A DNA stretch of 64,000 nucleotides from Methylobacterium thuringiense (GCF_022179645.1 NZ_BPRA01000003.1:226750-290749), one strand, 5' to 3'; numbered from the stretch's first letter, positions 45,944 through 55,208 are shown. The notes: generated from the sequence alone by a model not told the origin. Made by a program: numbers and translations.

Positions 45944-46360
45944 TCAGCGGCGGCGGCTGAGCAGCCAGCCGATGCCGAAGGCGGCCGCGGCGACGAGCGC
46001 AAGGGTCGTGCCCTTGTTCTCTTCAGCCCGCGCATAGACGGCACGGCCGCGATCGCTCACCTCGCGACCGTAATATCGGCCACGCTCCGCCGCCTCGTCG
46101 CTGATGGCGCGGCCTCGCTGGGAAACGTCGTCGCGCAAGCTGCGACCGCGTTTGGCGGCATCCTCCGCGAAGTCGCGGCCGTCACGGTGCAGCCGCTCGG
46201 CGCGGTCCTGGACGCGACCGTAGGCCGACTGGGCGACGCCGGCGACCTGCTCGTAGGCGCCTTCGACCTGCGGACGGGCGCGGCCGGTCACAGCACCGAT
46301 GGCACTGCGGCCACGGCCGCGGATGTTGCGGATTCCGCCTTCGATCTGATCTCGGTTCAT
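45944..46360 (-). CDS. CsbD-like/helical repeat protein with C-terminal membrane anchor
   Basis: A 138-residue protein. The N-terminus (MNRDQIEGGIRNIRGRGRSAIGAVTG) is CsbD-like, followed by an alanine/arginine-rich amphipathic region (about 30-110) with RG-rich RGRSLRDDVSQRGRAISDEAAERGRYYG, and a hydrophobic end ALVAAAAFGIGWLLSRRR that anchors it in the membrane (DUF883-like architecture). A stress-associated membrane protein by analogy; no experimental function known to me. Confidence 0.75.
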   Translation of the reverse strand: MNRDQIEGGIRNIRGRGRSAIGAVTGRARPQVEGAYEQVAGVAQSAYGRVQDRAERLHRDGRDFAEDAAKRGRSLRDDVSQRGRAISDEAAERGRYYGREVSDRGRAVYARAEENKGTTLALVAAAAFGIGWLLSRRR

Positions 46361-46540
46361 CGATACGTCTTTCTAAGGCATCGCATTTCTGGGCCGCTGA
46401 CGGCCCGGGATACGGCGACGCGAAGGAGAAAAAATTCGGGAAGCCTCTTAATGCGACATCGCACGAGGTTTCCCGTGTCGTAGGGAGGGGGCGCCGACAG
46501 CGCGCGCATGGGGCGCAGCCGCCGGCAATTATCTCCCGGA

Positions 46541-46744
46541 CTAGAAGCCGGCCTTCACCTTGTCGGCGAGGTTCTTGAGGCCTTGCTTGGCGTTGCCGAC
46601 GGTCTTCTGCGTCGTGCCTTTGGCTTCCTGAGCATGCCCCTCGGCCTGGAGCGTGGTATTGCCGGTGATCTTGCCGACGCTCTGCTTCATGGAGCCGGCG
46701 GCCTGATTGGCGGTCCCCTTGATCTTGTCGGTTGTGCTGCTCAT
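46541..46744 (-). CDS. CsbD family stress protein
   Basis: A 67-residue CsbD-family protein with TTDKIKGTANQAAGSMKQSVGKITGN and a Lys/Ala-rich amphipathic C-terminus (GLKNLADKVKAGF). CsbD proteins are general-stress-induced in Bacillus and many proteobacteria and are largely disordered; function unknown. AAGGAGA lies upstream of the start. Another CsbD-like gene lies 180 bases downstream. Confidence 0.88.
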   Translation of the reverse strand: MSSTTDKIKGTANQAAGSMKQSVGKITGNTTLQAEGHAQEAKGTTQKTVGNAKQGLKNLADKVKAGF

Positions 46745-46997
46745 CGCAGGTCTCCTTTAAGGTGCGTCGGCTTGACGCGACGGCCTATCTGGCAACCGGA
46801 ACGGTACGAGGCAGCGAAGGTTCCAATCTGGCCTTGGTAGGGTCCGATCCGCGAGGCGCGCCGCGGTCATCCCTGGCCACGGATCCGAGCGCTGGAAGCT
46901 GCCGATGAACGCGAAGCAGCCGAGTGTGGCCGGGTCGCGCTATCGCCACGACCATTCACGGCTTAATCCTGTCGAAAGCTCCTGTCCGGATTTCCCC

Positions 46998-47408
46998 ATG
47001 CGTCGAATCGCGCTCCGCCGCCTCACTCTGCCCGCCTTGTGGCTCCTTGCAGGGACCGGCGCGGCCTCCGCGCTCTCGCTCCCATTCGAGGAGTCGGACT
47101 ATCTCCCGCCCGAGGCGACGACGACCTATCAGGAGCGCTCGCTCAACCATCAGGCACCCCTGACGATCGAGCATCCGCCTGTCGCGGTGGGCGGGCGCCG
47201 TGGCGGCAGCTCTGCGGCGATGGCAGGGTTCTGCCACGAAGGTGGAACGATCGTGCGCCGGGACCGGCTCGGCCAGCCGATCGTTCGCCAGCGCGAGGTC
47301 TGCGATAACGTCGCCCCGCGCACCCTCTGGCCCGGCCATACCGACCCGCGCCCAGCCTGGCCTGCCGAGCGTGTGCTGCGCCGGACCTCGGTGCGCACGA
47401 AGGGCTGA
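46998..47408 (+). CDS. Secreted hypothetical protein
   Basis: A 136-residue protein. Starting at 46998 gives a signal peptide (MRRIALRRLTLPALWLLAGTGAASA, cleavage about 25). The mature part has no recognisable domain; it contains two Cys (FCHEGGTIVRRDRLGQPIVRQREVCDNV), which could form a disulfide, and a Pro/Arg-rich end. An upstream in-frame start at 46905 would hide the signal. Confined to close relatives as far as I can judge. Confidence 0.65.
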   Translation: MRRIALRRLTLPALWLLAGTGAASALSLPFEESDYLPPEATTTYQERSLNHQAPLTIEHPPVAVGGRRGGSSAAMAGFCHEGGTIVRRDRLGQPIVRQREVCDNVAPRTLWPGHTDPRPAWPAERVLRRTSVRTKG

Positions 47409-47434
47409 CGGCGCTGCCGGACCGAAGACCGGGT

Positions 47435-48178
47435 TCAGCCGTAGCGGTGCAGTTCCGAGCCGTGCCGCTTGAGCCAGCGCTCGGCTTCGTCGACGTTCGG
47501 GCAGAGGGCGTTCGTCAACGCCCAGAAGCGGGCCGAGTGATTCATCTCGCGCAAGTGCGCCATCTCGTGGGCGACGAGGTAGTCAAGCACGACCGGCGGG
47601 GCGAGGATCAGCCGCCAGGAGAAGTTCAGTTCGCCGGTCGCCGTGCACGAGCCCCAGCGGCTGCGCGTGTCCCGCACCGTGATGCGCTTCGGCCGCTCGC
47701 CGAGGCGGCCCGCATAGATGTCGGCTGCTGAAGCCAGGTCGCGCTGGACCTCGCGCTGCAGGAAGTCGCGCACCCGGCGTGACACGTGCGCGGCTTCGCC
47801 CGATACCGCGAGCACTGCTTCGTCGCCCGCCCGCTCGGCGGCCGATGCGCTTCGCCCCGGGCGATGGACGATGCGATGCATCTCGCCCCGCAACGGAATG
47901 CTGGCGCCCGGCTCGAAGGCCACCCGCGCCGGTACCTTGGCAAGCCGCGCAGCGATCCAGCCGCCATGGCTTACGGCGAATTTCTGAGCCGCCGCGAACG
48001 AGGTGCGCGTCGGCAGCGTCAGGATGACCTCGCCGGTGGCGTTGGAGACCCTCAGCGTCAGCCGCCGCGCCGTCGGTCGCCGACGCAGGACGACGTGCAG
48101 GCCGACGCCCTCGTGCCAGACTTCCAGGAAATCCGGATCGGGTGTCCGCAACAGCATGGATCTCAACGCGGCTACCAT
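47435..48178 (-). CDS. YgjP/SprT-like zinc metallopeptidase (DUF45, M48-type)
   Basis: A 247-residue protein with the zinc motif HEMAHLREMNHSARFW (HExxH plus third His) and the preceding RSRWGSCTATGELNFSWRLILAPPVVLDYLVAHE typical of DUF45/YgjP. The N-terminal half has the VVLRRRPTARRLTLRVSNATGEVILTLPTRTS barrel-like segment. No signal peptide, so cytoplasmic. Substrate unknown. Confidence 0.9.
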   Translation of the reverse strand: MVAALRSMLLRTPDPDFLEVWHEGVGLHVVLRRRPTARRLTLRVSNATGEVILTLPTRTSFAAAQKFAVSHGGWIAARLAKVPARVAFEPGASIPLRGEMHRIVHRPGRSASAAERAGDEAVLAVSGEAAHVSRRVRDFLQREVQRDLASAADIYAGRLGERPKRITVRDTRSRWGSCTATGELNFSWRLILAPPVVLDYLVAHEMAHLREMNHSARFWALTNALCPNVDEAERWLKRHGSELHRYG

Positions 48179-48341
48179 GACGCGGATATCCGGCCTCCTG
48201 ACCGCCTAGGCTCGTCCCCGTCCGTGCTGTCACGTTCGGGTAGCCGTGCCGGAAGCGGCACCATAAGCCGTGTCTCAGAATGGGCATAGCCACGCTGGAG
48301 GCCGCAGACCATTCTCATCTGCGGCGGAGATGTTCCGGCCC

Positions 48342-49616
48342 TCAGCCGACCTCGCGCAGATAGCGGCTGGCGGTGGGCGTTCCCTGCATCTCGCGAATGA
48401 AGCGGGCGATGCGTGGCGCGATCACCGAGCGGTAGCGCGAGCCGTTGAACACACCATAATGGCCGACCTCTTCCTGCAGGTGATAGGCCTTGCGCTCGGC
48501 GGGCAGGTTTGGGGTCAGGTCGAGGGCGGCCTTGGTCTGGCCGACGCCCGAGATGTCGTCGTTCTCGCCTTCCACCGCGAGGATCGCACAGCGGCGGATT
48601 GCGCCGAGATCGACCCGCGTGCCGGCATGCATCATCTCGCCCTTGGGCAACGAACGGTCGACGAACACGGTCTGCACGGTCTGCAGGTAGAACTCGGCCG
48701 TCAAATCCATCACCGCGAGGTACTCGTCGTAGAAGTCGCGGTGCTTCTCGGCGGATTCGCCGTCGCCGGTGACGAGATGATGGAACATGTCGTTGTGCGC
48801 GGTGACGTGGCGATCGAGGTTCATCGCCATGAAGCCCGAGAGCTGCAGGTAACCCGGATAGACGCGCCGGAAGACGCCGGGATAGATCGCCGGCACCAGC
48901 GTGATGCAGTTCTGCTCGAACCAGCCCATGCCACGCTCCTGCGCGAGGCAATTCACGGCTGTGGGCGAGCGATGCGTATCGATCGGGCCGCCCATCAGGG
49001 TCATCGAGACCGGGACGTACTGAGACTCCTGCGCTTCCATCAGGGCGACTGCCGCGAGCACCGGCACGGCCGGCTGGCACACTGCCATGATGTGCAGGTC
49101 CGGCCCGAGATCGCGAAAGATGTCGCGGAGATAGTCGATGTAGGTGTCGAGGTCGAAATGGCCGTCGAGCAGCGGCACCATGCGCGCATCTGCCCAATCG
49201 GTGATGAACACCCGATGGTTCGGCAACATCGCCTCGACGGTGCCGCGCAGAAGCGTGGCGTAGTGGCCGGACATCGGCGCCACGATCAGCAGCTTGGGAT
49301 CCGGTTCGGCAGGTCCGTGCACGAGACCGCGATCGAAGGCGATGACGTTACAGAACGGCCGTGACCAGACCACGCGCTCGGAGACCGGCACGGCCACGCC
49401 GTCGACGATCGTGTTGTCGAAGCCGAAGGCCGGCTTGCCGTAGCGGCGCGTCACCCGCTCGAACATCTCGCAGGCGGCGGTGAGCGGCCGCAAGTACTGT
49501 GAGTAGGCGAGCGGGTTGGCCGGGTTCTGCAGGCCGTGCCGGGTCATGTCGGCCATGAGCCGGGCCGGGGCCAGCATTGCCCTCATGGTTTCGTACCAGA
49601 CGTAGGCGAGATCCAT
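48342..49616 (-). CDS. phaZ: Intracellular polyhydroxyalkanoate depolymerase
   Basis: Degrades stored poly-3-hydroxybutyrate. The 424-residue protein matches the PhaZ intracellular family: DLAYVWYETMRAMLAPARLMADM start, VAPMSGHYATLLRGTVEAM, catalytic Cys 180 in HIMAVCQPAVPVLAA (in place of the Ser of secreted enzymes), and the C-terminal VGHYGVFNGSRYR with the His of the triad. The start at 49616 is the family start. It faces the RegB/RegA genes divergently across 249 bp. Confidence 0.93.
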   Translation of the reverse strand: MDLAYVWYETMRAMLAPARLMADMTRHGLQNPANPLAYSQYLRPLTAACEMFERVTRRYGKPAFGFDNTIVDGVAVPVSERVVWSRPFCNVIAFDRGLVHGPAEPDPKLLIVAPMSGHYATLLRGTVEAMLPNHRVFITDWADARMVPLLDGHFDLDTYIDYLRDIFRDLGPDLHIMAVCQPAVPVLAAVALMEAQESQYVPVSMTLMGGPIDTHRSPTAVNCLAQERGMGWFEQNCITLVPAIYPGVFRRVYPGYLQLSGFMAMNLDRHVTAHNDMFHHLVTGDGESAEKHRDFYDEYLAVMDLTAEFYLQTVQTVFVDRSLPKGEMMHAGTRVDLGAIRRCAILAVEGENDDISGVGQTKAALDLTPNLPAERKAYHLQEEVGHYGVFNGSRYRSVIAPRIARFIREMQGTPTASRYLREVG

Positions 49617-49865
49617 GACGACTCCCTTTGGCGTGGCCCTTTTGCGCGGCTGCGGTTCCAGGATCTGTCGGAGACCCGGCACGCCGAGCCAAATCTGTCT
49701 TTCTGGCAATCCCGGTTCAGGGAACGATTCCGCGCGCCGGTTCTTCCGGCATGTGGCCTGAACCGGCGATGACGCGCGACAGCTTCGGCCGTTCCATCTC
49801 GCCGGCAGTTGGGTCGACGGCCGGCCTTCCAAAGTTGTGGACACCGTCATGAACGTTTTGAGCAC

Positions 49866-51248
49866 ATGAACGACCTGGGCAGCGGAGCCGGCGTCAACGA
49901 CGCCCGGCATCTCAGGCTCGACACCTTCGTGCGCCTGCGCTGGCTTGCGCTGACCGGCCAGAGCGCGGCGGTCCTCGGTGCGCAATTCGGACTCGGGCTG
50001 CGCCTGCCGTTCGGCTGGTGCTTCCTGGTGATCGCCGTCTCGTCCTGGTTGAACCTGGCGCTGCGCATCCGCTTTCCGGCGAGTTACCGGCTCAGCGACG
50101 ATTCGGCGGCGCTGTTGCTCGCCTTCGACATCGTGCAACTCGCCGCCCTGCTTTTCCTGACGGGAGGGCTGCAGAATCCATTCTCGCTGCTCTTCCTCGC
50201 CCCGGTTCTGATCTCGGCCACGGCCCTGCCGCCGGAGCGGACTCTGGCGCTCGGCATGCTCGCGATCGGGCTGGCGACGTTGCTGGCCCTGGTCCATCGG
50301 CCGCTGCCCTGGTTCGCCGATGGGCGCATCGAGTTGCCGTTCCTCTATGTCTCCGGCGTCTGGACCGCGATCCTGCTCGGCACCGCCTTCACCGGCGTTT
50401 ACGCCTGGCGCGTCGCCGAGGAGGCGCGGCAGCTGGCCCAGGCGCTCGCCGCGACCGAACTGGTGCTCGCCCGCGAGCAGCACCTCTCGCAACTCGACGG
50501 GCTGGCGGCGGCGGCTGCGCACGAACTCGGCACGCCGCTCGGCACCATCATGGTGGTGGCCAAGGAACTCGACCGGCAGCTCGGCCCCACGGCGACGCAG
50601 GCGGTGGCGGACGATCTCAAGCTCCTGCGCGATCAGGTCGACCGCTGCCGCGGCATCCTCTCGAAGCTGACCTCGTTGGACGAGGACGAAGGCTTCCTCC
50701 AGACGCTGAGTTTCGGCCATCTGATCGAGGAACTCGTCGCCCCGCAGCGCGCGCTCGGCATCGCCGTCGAGGTCTCGAAGAGCGGGGAAGGGCCGGAGCC
50801 GTCCTGCCGTCGCAATCCCGGCGTGACCTTCGGGCTGGCCAACATCCTCGACAACGCCGTCGATTTCGCGGAATCGCGCGTGCTGGTCGAAGCCCGCTGG
50901 ACCTTGGATCGGGTCTCCTTGGAGTTCCGCGACGACGGGCCGGGCTTTCCGAGTGAAGTCCTGCTGCGCGCCGGCGAACCTTACGTCACCACCCGTAGCC
51001 CCGGCCCCTCGACCTCTCCCGACACGGTCGGCTCGGGTCTCGGGCTCGGCCTGTTCATCGCAAAGACCCTGATCGAGCGCTCGGGTGCGCAGCTCAGCCT
51101 TTCGAATGCCTCGACTCCGGGGATGAAAGGTGCGGTGGCGCGGATCTCCTGGGCGCGCCACATTTTCGAGCGCGGAACTTTGGCGAACAATTTTGTTGCG
51201 CCCAATTCAATGTGGCCACTGCCCGAACGCGGAACGGCGCCCATATAA
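49866..51248 (+). CDS. regB: RegB/PrrB/ActS redox sensor histidine kinase
   Basis: A 460-residue membrane sensor with about six transmembrane segments (25-180), the ubiquinone-binding-type motif TGGLQNPFSLLFL (family consensus GGxxNPF), the H-box AAAAHELGTPLGTIMVV (phospho-His 219), the redox-type Cys 261 in QVDRCRGIL, and a HATPase domain (NILDNAVDFA, GSGLGLGLFIAKTLIER). Controls redox-responsive genes such as carbon fixation, respiration and nitrogen genes in alphaproteobacteria. It is followed 34 bases later by regA. Confidence 0.93.
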   Translation: MNDLGSGAGVNDARHLRLDTFVRLRWLALTGQSAAVLGAQFGLGLRLPFGWCFLVIAVSSWLNLALRIRFPASYRLSDDSAALLLAFDIVQLAALLFLTGGLQNPFSLLFLAPVLISATALPPERTLALGMLAIGLATLLALVHRPLPWFADGRIELPFLYVSGVWTAILLGTAFTGVYAWRVAEEARQLAQALAATELVLAREQHLSQLDGLAAAAAHELGTPLGTIMVVAKELDRQLGPTATQAVADDLKLLRDQVDRCRGILSKLTSLDEDEGFLQTLSFGHLIEELVAPQRALGIAVEVSKSGEGPEPSCRRNPGVTFGLANILDNAVDFAESRVLVEARWTLDRVSLEFRDDGPGFPSEVLLRAGEPYVTTRSPGPSTSPDTVGSGLGLGLFIAKTLIERSGAQLSLSNASTPGMKGAVARISWARHIFERGTLANNFVAPNSMWPLPERGTAPI

Positions 51249-51282
51249 GTGGTCAAAGCATAGACCGAACAAGGAACATCAC

Positions 51283-51885
51283 ATGCTCACGCACACCGGT
51301 GCGCCGACGCAGGGAACCGATCCTGCGGTGTTGTCCGATGCCGATCCGCTGGCTGCCTTCACCGATCGCAGCCTGCTGATCCTCGACGACGACCGTCCGT
51401 TCTCGACCCGGCTTGCCCGCGCGATGGAAGCGCGTGGCTACAACGTCCATGTGGCCGAGAGCGTGGCCGAGGGCGTTGCCGCCGTCGACCGCGAGCCCCC
51501 GGCCTTCGCGGTCGTCGACATGCGTCTCGGCGACGGCAATGGCCTCGACGTGATTGCCCGCCTCAAGGAGCGTCGTCCCGAGGCGCGGGGCGTGGTGCTC
51601 ACCGGCTACGGCAACATCGCCACCGCCGTAACCGCCGTGAAGCTCGGCGCTTTCGACTACCTCGCGAAGCCTGCCGATGCCGACGAGATCCACGGCACGC
51701 TGATGGCCCAGCCGGGCGAGCGTGCCGATCCGCCCGAGAACCCGATGTCGGCGGACCGGGTGCGTTGGGAGCATATCCAGCGCGTCTACGAGCTGTGTCA
51801 GCGCAACGTTTCGGAGACGGCGCGCCGTCTGAACATGCACCGTCGCACGCTGCAGCGTATCCTGGCCAAGCGCGCTCCCCGGTGA
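51283..51885 (+). CDS. regA: RegA/PrrA/ActR response regulator
   Basis: A 200-residue regulator: receiver domain (LLILDDDRPFSTRLARAMEARGY, phospho-Asp 79 in VVDMRLGDGNGLDV, conserved Lys in YLAKPADADE) and the short Fis-like HTH of the RegA family at the C-terminus (RVYELCQRNVSETARRLNMHRRTLQRILAK). The linker is Pro-rich. AAGGA precedes ATG 51283. Partner of RegB immediately upstream. Confidence 0.94.
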   Translation: MLTHTGAPTQGTDPAVLSDADPLAAFTDRSLLILDDDRPFSTRLARAMEARGYNVHVAESVAEGVAAVDREPPAFAVVDMRLGDGNGLDVIARLKERRPEARGVVLTGYGNIATAVTAVKLGAFDYLAKPADADEIHGTLMAQPGERADPPENPMSADRVRWEHIQRVYELCQRNVSETARRLNMHRRTLQRILAKRAPR

Positions 51886-51967
51886 GCACTTAGACAGACT
51901 TTGGTTGCACGTGTGGGGCCTGTCGGGCTACTGCGCGTGCAACTGAGCCACAGACAGGTCCGAGCCC

Positions 51968-52204
51968 GTGAACACCCGCAACCTGATCACGATCGTCAGC
52001 CTGATGGTGCTGGTCGGAACCGAAGTGTTTGCCGCGGCCGTGGCTGCGGGTTGGGCGCTGGCGGGCCTGTTCGAGCTCGGCGACACCGTCGGACATGTAC
52101 TGATGGCACTGTTCAGCCTCGGCGCCGCCTGGATCATGCTGCAGCTTTGGCGTCGTGCCGTCAGCATCGAGCCATTGCGCAATCCTGCTCCTCGCCGTCG
52201 CTGA
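51968..52204 (+). CDS. Small two-helix membrane protein
   Basis: A 78-residue protein starting at GTG 51968 with two hydrophobic segments (LITIVSLMVLVGTEVFAAAVAAGWALAGLF, about 6-35, and VGHVLMALFSLGAAWIMLQLW, about 41-61) and an Arg-rich C-terminal tail. It lies 82 bases after regA on the same strand; it may share the transcript. No family recognised. Confidence 0.65.
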   Translation: MNTRNLITIVSLMVLVGTEVFAAAVAAGWALAGLFELGDTVGHVLMALFSLGAAWIMLQLWRRAVSIEPLRNPAPRRR

Positions 52205-52210
52205 GCGCTT

Positions 52211-53149
52211 CTACCCGAAGCTGGCCTGACGCCGGGATTCGATCGGCGATCTGACCCGTAGCGGTTCCACCGGCGTCATCGCAGCGGTGAGGCGAACGCG
52301 CAGGCGTTCGACATCCCCGAAATTGCCTGAGACCAAAGCGGTGACGTCGCCTTCGACGATGGCGTCGACATGTCGGCAACGCTTGCGATGACGGCCGGCG
52401 ATGCAGTCACAGCGCAGATAGGGGCCGGTGCTGCGCTCCTCCAGCACGACCTCATAACGGTTGCCCGTGCTGCCGCGGATGGCGAAGCGTAGGCCGAGAT
52501 CGGCCTTGCCCGGCGGCCTGCGTCCGACGAGCAGCGCCCGCGATGCGGTCGAGCGGGCATCCTCAGGGTCCGGACGGTAGCCGCCCGACAGCACGAGTGC
52601 GGGTAGCTTTAGCAGGCCTGGCAGTTCGGCTACGCTCCTTGCGTCTCGCTCGCGCATGGCTGCGAGGGCGATCTCGGCGCAGGCATAGGCATCCTCGCCC
52701 GCATCGTGATGTTCGAAGCGGATGCCGAGCCGTCCGGCGACCTTGGCTAGCCCGCATCCGGCCGGATCCGGAAACACCTGCCGCGCGATCCGCAGGGTGC
52801 ACAGATATTTCACCGCCGGGACGGGCCTGCCCCAGGCAGCGAGCGATGCCGAAAGTACGCTCATATCGAAGCCGGCATTGTGGGCGAGTACCAGCCGATC
52901 CGAAAGGTCCGGCAGGAATTCAGCCATCGCCTCGGGCAAATTCGGTTGGCCGCGTACATCCGCCGGCAGGATGCCGTGGACCCGGATATTACCCGGTGAA
53001 AAACGCAGCTCCGGCGGCCTAATCAGCCGCGTCTCCCGGCGTACGACGCGTCCGCCGTCGATCCAAGCGAGGCCGACCGCGCAGGCGCTGTCGCGCCGCT
53101 CGTTGGCCGTTTCGAAGTCGATCGCGATCGCGTCCATGGCGCCGACCAT
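52211..53149 (-). CDS. DEDDh 3'-5' exonuclease with C-terminal SWIM-like zinc motif
   Basis: A 312-residue protein. The N-terminal exonuclease domain (about 1-165) has the DEDDh residues: DFETANERRDSACAVG (DE), AHNAGFDMSVL (D), and HHDAGEDAYACAE (H and D). It resembles DnaQ-like epsilon exonucleases. The C-terminus (about 225-275) contains Cys-x-Cys-x8-Cys-x-His as CDCIAGRHRKRCRH, the SWIM zinc-finger pattern, preceded by YEVVLEERSTGPYLR. An alternative start is ATG 53137. The fusion suggests a nucleic-acid-targeted nuclease. Confidence 0.8.
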   Translation of the reverse strand: MVGAMDAIAIDFETANERRDSACAVGLAWIDGGRVVRRETRLIRPPELRFSPGNIRVHGILPADVRGQPNLPEAMAEFLPDLSDRLVLAHNAGFDMSVLSASLAAWGRPVPAVKYLCTLRIARQVFPDPAGCGLAKVAGRLGIRFEHHDAGEDAYACAEIALAAMRERDARSVAELPGLLKLPALVLSGGYRPDPEDARSTASRALLVGRRPPGKADLGLRFAIRGSTGNRYEVVLEERSTGPYLRCDCIAGRHRKRCRHVDAIVEGDVTALVSGNFGDVERLRVRLTAAMTPVEPLRVRSPIESRRQASFG

Positions 53150-53583
53150 AGGGGATCCGCGACTCCTCCATCAACGGTCGATCTCGCAGTGCGGCGTCGA
53201 TCGTTTTCTGCGTGGAGCGTTCGGACGATGGCACTCGACAGAAAGTAAAATATCGCGTTGCAACATAAGCTTGCGACACTTGCACGGAAACTGTTTTCAT
53301 GTTTGTAAAGGCATGTCCGCATAGGACCCTACTTGAGAGCCCAGACTGGTCATTCCGGTCATGGCGTCGGGACAGCAACCGCCCCCGGAAGCTGTCCAGG
53401 CACAATCTTGCAGGGTTGGACGATCTGGAGTGCGCGCCTTCGCCGGTGCACACCGAAGAGCCTTCAGCGACCCGCGAAAGCGGCCGGAGGGCTCACAGGG
53501 ACTCGCGACAGATGGGGGCAAACGGAGACCGGAGTTCCGGTTTTCGCCATGGGCGCCCGGCCCGTCTGTCGTGGGGGAGTACA
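53150..53583. other. 434-bp gap without supportable gene
   Basis: It contains the divergent promoter region for the exonuclease and the PAS-domain gene. Open frames here lack family features. Confidence 0.4.
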
Positions 53584-54063
53584 ATGGATTTCGAAGGCAT
53601 CGACTACGATTTCGACGCACCGGATTCCGATTGGAATTACGAGCCGTCTCGGGCCGAACTCTTTCGCCAGATTCCAGCCGCTCTCTACACCACGGACGCC
53701 GAGGGCTGGCTGACCTATTACAATGATGCCGCCGCGAAACTCTGGGGCTTCCGACCCGTGCTCGGCAAGGCTCGCTGGTGCGGTGCCTGGAGGCTTTACG
53801 AGACGGACGGCTCCGCACTTCCCCACGAGGCATGTCCAATGGCGGTTGCCCTCAGGGAAGGCCGTGCCGTGCGCGGCGTCCAGGCCATCCTCGAGCGTCC
53901 TGACGGCAACAAGGTCCGCTTCATGCCGTATCCGACGCCACTGCGCGACGGGTCCGGCAATATCGTCGCCGGATCGAACATTCTCTTGGAGGTCGACGGC
54001 TTCCCTTGCAGCGTCCATCTCCCGCCGCGATCGATTGCGTCGTGCGCGCGACAGATGATTTGA
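53584..54063 (+). CDS. PAS-domain protein
   Basis: A 159-residue protein with a single PAS domain (about 25-135): FRQIPAALYTTDAEGWLTYYNDAAAKLWGFRPV, then the CPMAVALREGRAVRGVQAILERPDGNKVRFMPYPTPLRDGSGNIVAG strand-helix core. No output domain, so it probably signals to partner kinases. The start follows GGGGGAG. It is common in Methylobacterium-type genomes and usually orphan. Confidence 0.83.
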   Translation: MDFEGIDYDFDAPDSDWNYEPSRAELFRQIPAALYTTDAEGWLTYYNDAAAKLWGFRPVLGKARWCGAWRLYETDGSALPHEACPMAVALREGRAVRGVQAILERPDGNKVRFMPYPTPLRDGSGNIVAGSNILLEVDGFPCSVHLPPRSIASCARQMI

Positions 54064-54173
54064 TCCGGTTCTTCGGCCGGATCATCCGCTGCCCATCGTC
54101 TTGCCAAGCCGGCGCGTGGCCTTTATGGGCTTGGCTTGTCAGGACGGTTCGGCCCAGCGCTCGACCGCCCTGC

Positions 54174-54249
54174 GCCGCTTTAGCTCAGCTGGTAGAGCAC
54201 CTCATTCGTAATGAGGGGGTCGGGGGTTCGAATCCCTCAAGCGGCACCA
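54174..54249 (+). tRNA. tRNA-Thr (anticodon CGT)
   Basis: A 76-base cloverleaf: acceptor GCCGCTT/AAGCGGC, D-arm TAGCTCAGCTGGTAGAGCA, anticodon stem CCTCA/TGAGG with loop TTCGTAA, T-arm GTCGGGGGTTCGAATCCCTC, discriminator A and encoded CCA. The CGT anticodon reads ACG codons. Confidence 0.95.
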
Positions 54250-54418
54250 TTCTTATTGGATGATTGAGCGCTGATTTCAGATTGGTCATAGTACCAATTT
54301 GGCGAATGAACCTTCAGATTTTTGCTGCTTCCTTACGATGTATCCATCCTCGTCATGGCCCGACAGCCATACCTTAGGGCGAACCACTCACGGGGAAGAA
54401 TCGATCTACGGCAAGGCG

Positions 54419-54577
54419 TTACGGCGTCGCCGCCATCGCATTCGTGATCTTGTTATACATTTTGTTGGTTGCGGCGCTGAACTGAGACAGACCCGCCAGA
54501 GTGACGACGACGACGAGGGTGGCGATGAGGCCGTACTCGATCGCTGTCTCCCCGCGCCGATCCGATAGGAACGTCAT
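54419..54577 (-). CDS. Flp-type IVb pilin
   Basis: A 52-residue Flp pilin: MTFLSDRRGETAIEYGLIATLVVVVTLAGL (prepilin cleavage near RRGE-TAIEYGLIA with the pilin helix), then FSAATNKMYNKITNAM. The start at 54577 is typical; 20 extra residues upstream are possible. No other tad/pil genes lie in the window, so it is an orphan pilin. Confidence 0.85.
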   Translation of the reverse strand: MTFLSDRRGETAIEYGLIATLVVVVTLAGLSQFSAATNKMYNKITNAMAATP

Positions 54578-54757
54578 CACGGTCGAACGGCGCGGCGAGC
54601 GCCGTTCGGTCGGCATCATCGGCGATGGAATGCTCAAGACGGTCCAACCTTACCCGGACTTCCAACGCGTCATTCTCACCGCTTCCGAGTTGCCAAGGCC
54701 TTAATCGAACCCTCGATCTTGCCGATATCCCGCTCGGTTACCGCAGTGCCCGCCGTC

Positions 54758-55000
54758 TTACTCTGTTCCGGCGGCCTTCCGCAGCGCGTCGATCCGCTTG
54801 GAGGCCTCCGCCTTGTCGAGATCGGGTTCGAACGCTTTCGGCTCCTTGGCCTGCTCCGAGAGCGTCTTGAGGTAGGAGGCCTGCGCGCCAGTCATCGGCT
54901 CACCGCCCGTGGTCCACTCGTCCGGATCCTTGATCCGGTTCGAGGAATCGTCGGGATCGACCTTTGGGTTTGCGGGAGCGTCGTGAGTCGTCTTGGTCAT
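54758..55000 (-). CDS. DUF3072 family small protein
   Basis: An 80-residue hydrophilic protein with the family segment DPDEWTTGGEPMTGAQASYLKTLSEQA and a helical C-terminus (LDKAEASKRIDALRKAAG). Function unknown; widespread small proteins in actinobacteria and Rhizobiales. Possibly DNA- or stress-related, inference only. Confidence 0.85.
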   Translation of the reverse strand: MTKTTHDAPANPKVDPDDSSNRIKDPDEWTTGGEPMTGAQASYLKTLSEQAKEPKAFEPDLDKAEASKRIDALRKAAGTE

Positions 55001-55208
55001 CGGTCCACCTGTTCATGAAACGTTCCTGAGAACGCATCGCTGGACGCGGTGTTCCCGGTAGATGCTTCGAACAGCAGATCGGGACGGTTTGCGCGACCGA
55101 AATCACATGCCGTCGGGCTTGCGAGCCGCAGGCGCAACAAGCCGGCCGACCACCCACGGCCGTCGCGTTTCCCGCAGCACGCGCGACAGCGATCGCGCGC
55201 TCAGTCCC

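Noticed and set aside
49617-51161. Upstream extension of the phaZ frame across the RegB gene
   Set aside because: It is antisense to regB; PhaZ similarity starts exactly at 49616.
54174-54249. tRNA-Thr as attachment site for an integrated element
   Set aside because: No integrase gene or repeat of the tRNA 3' end was found nearby; the acquired islands are several kilobases away.
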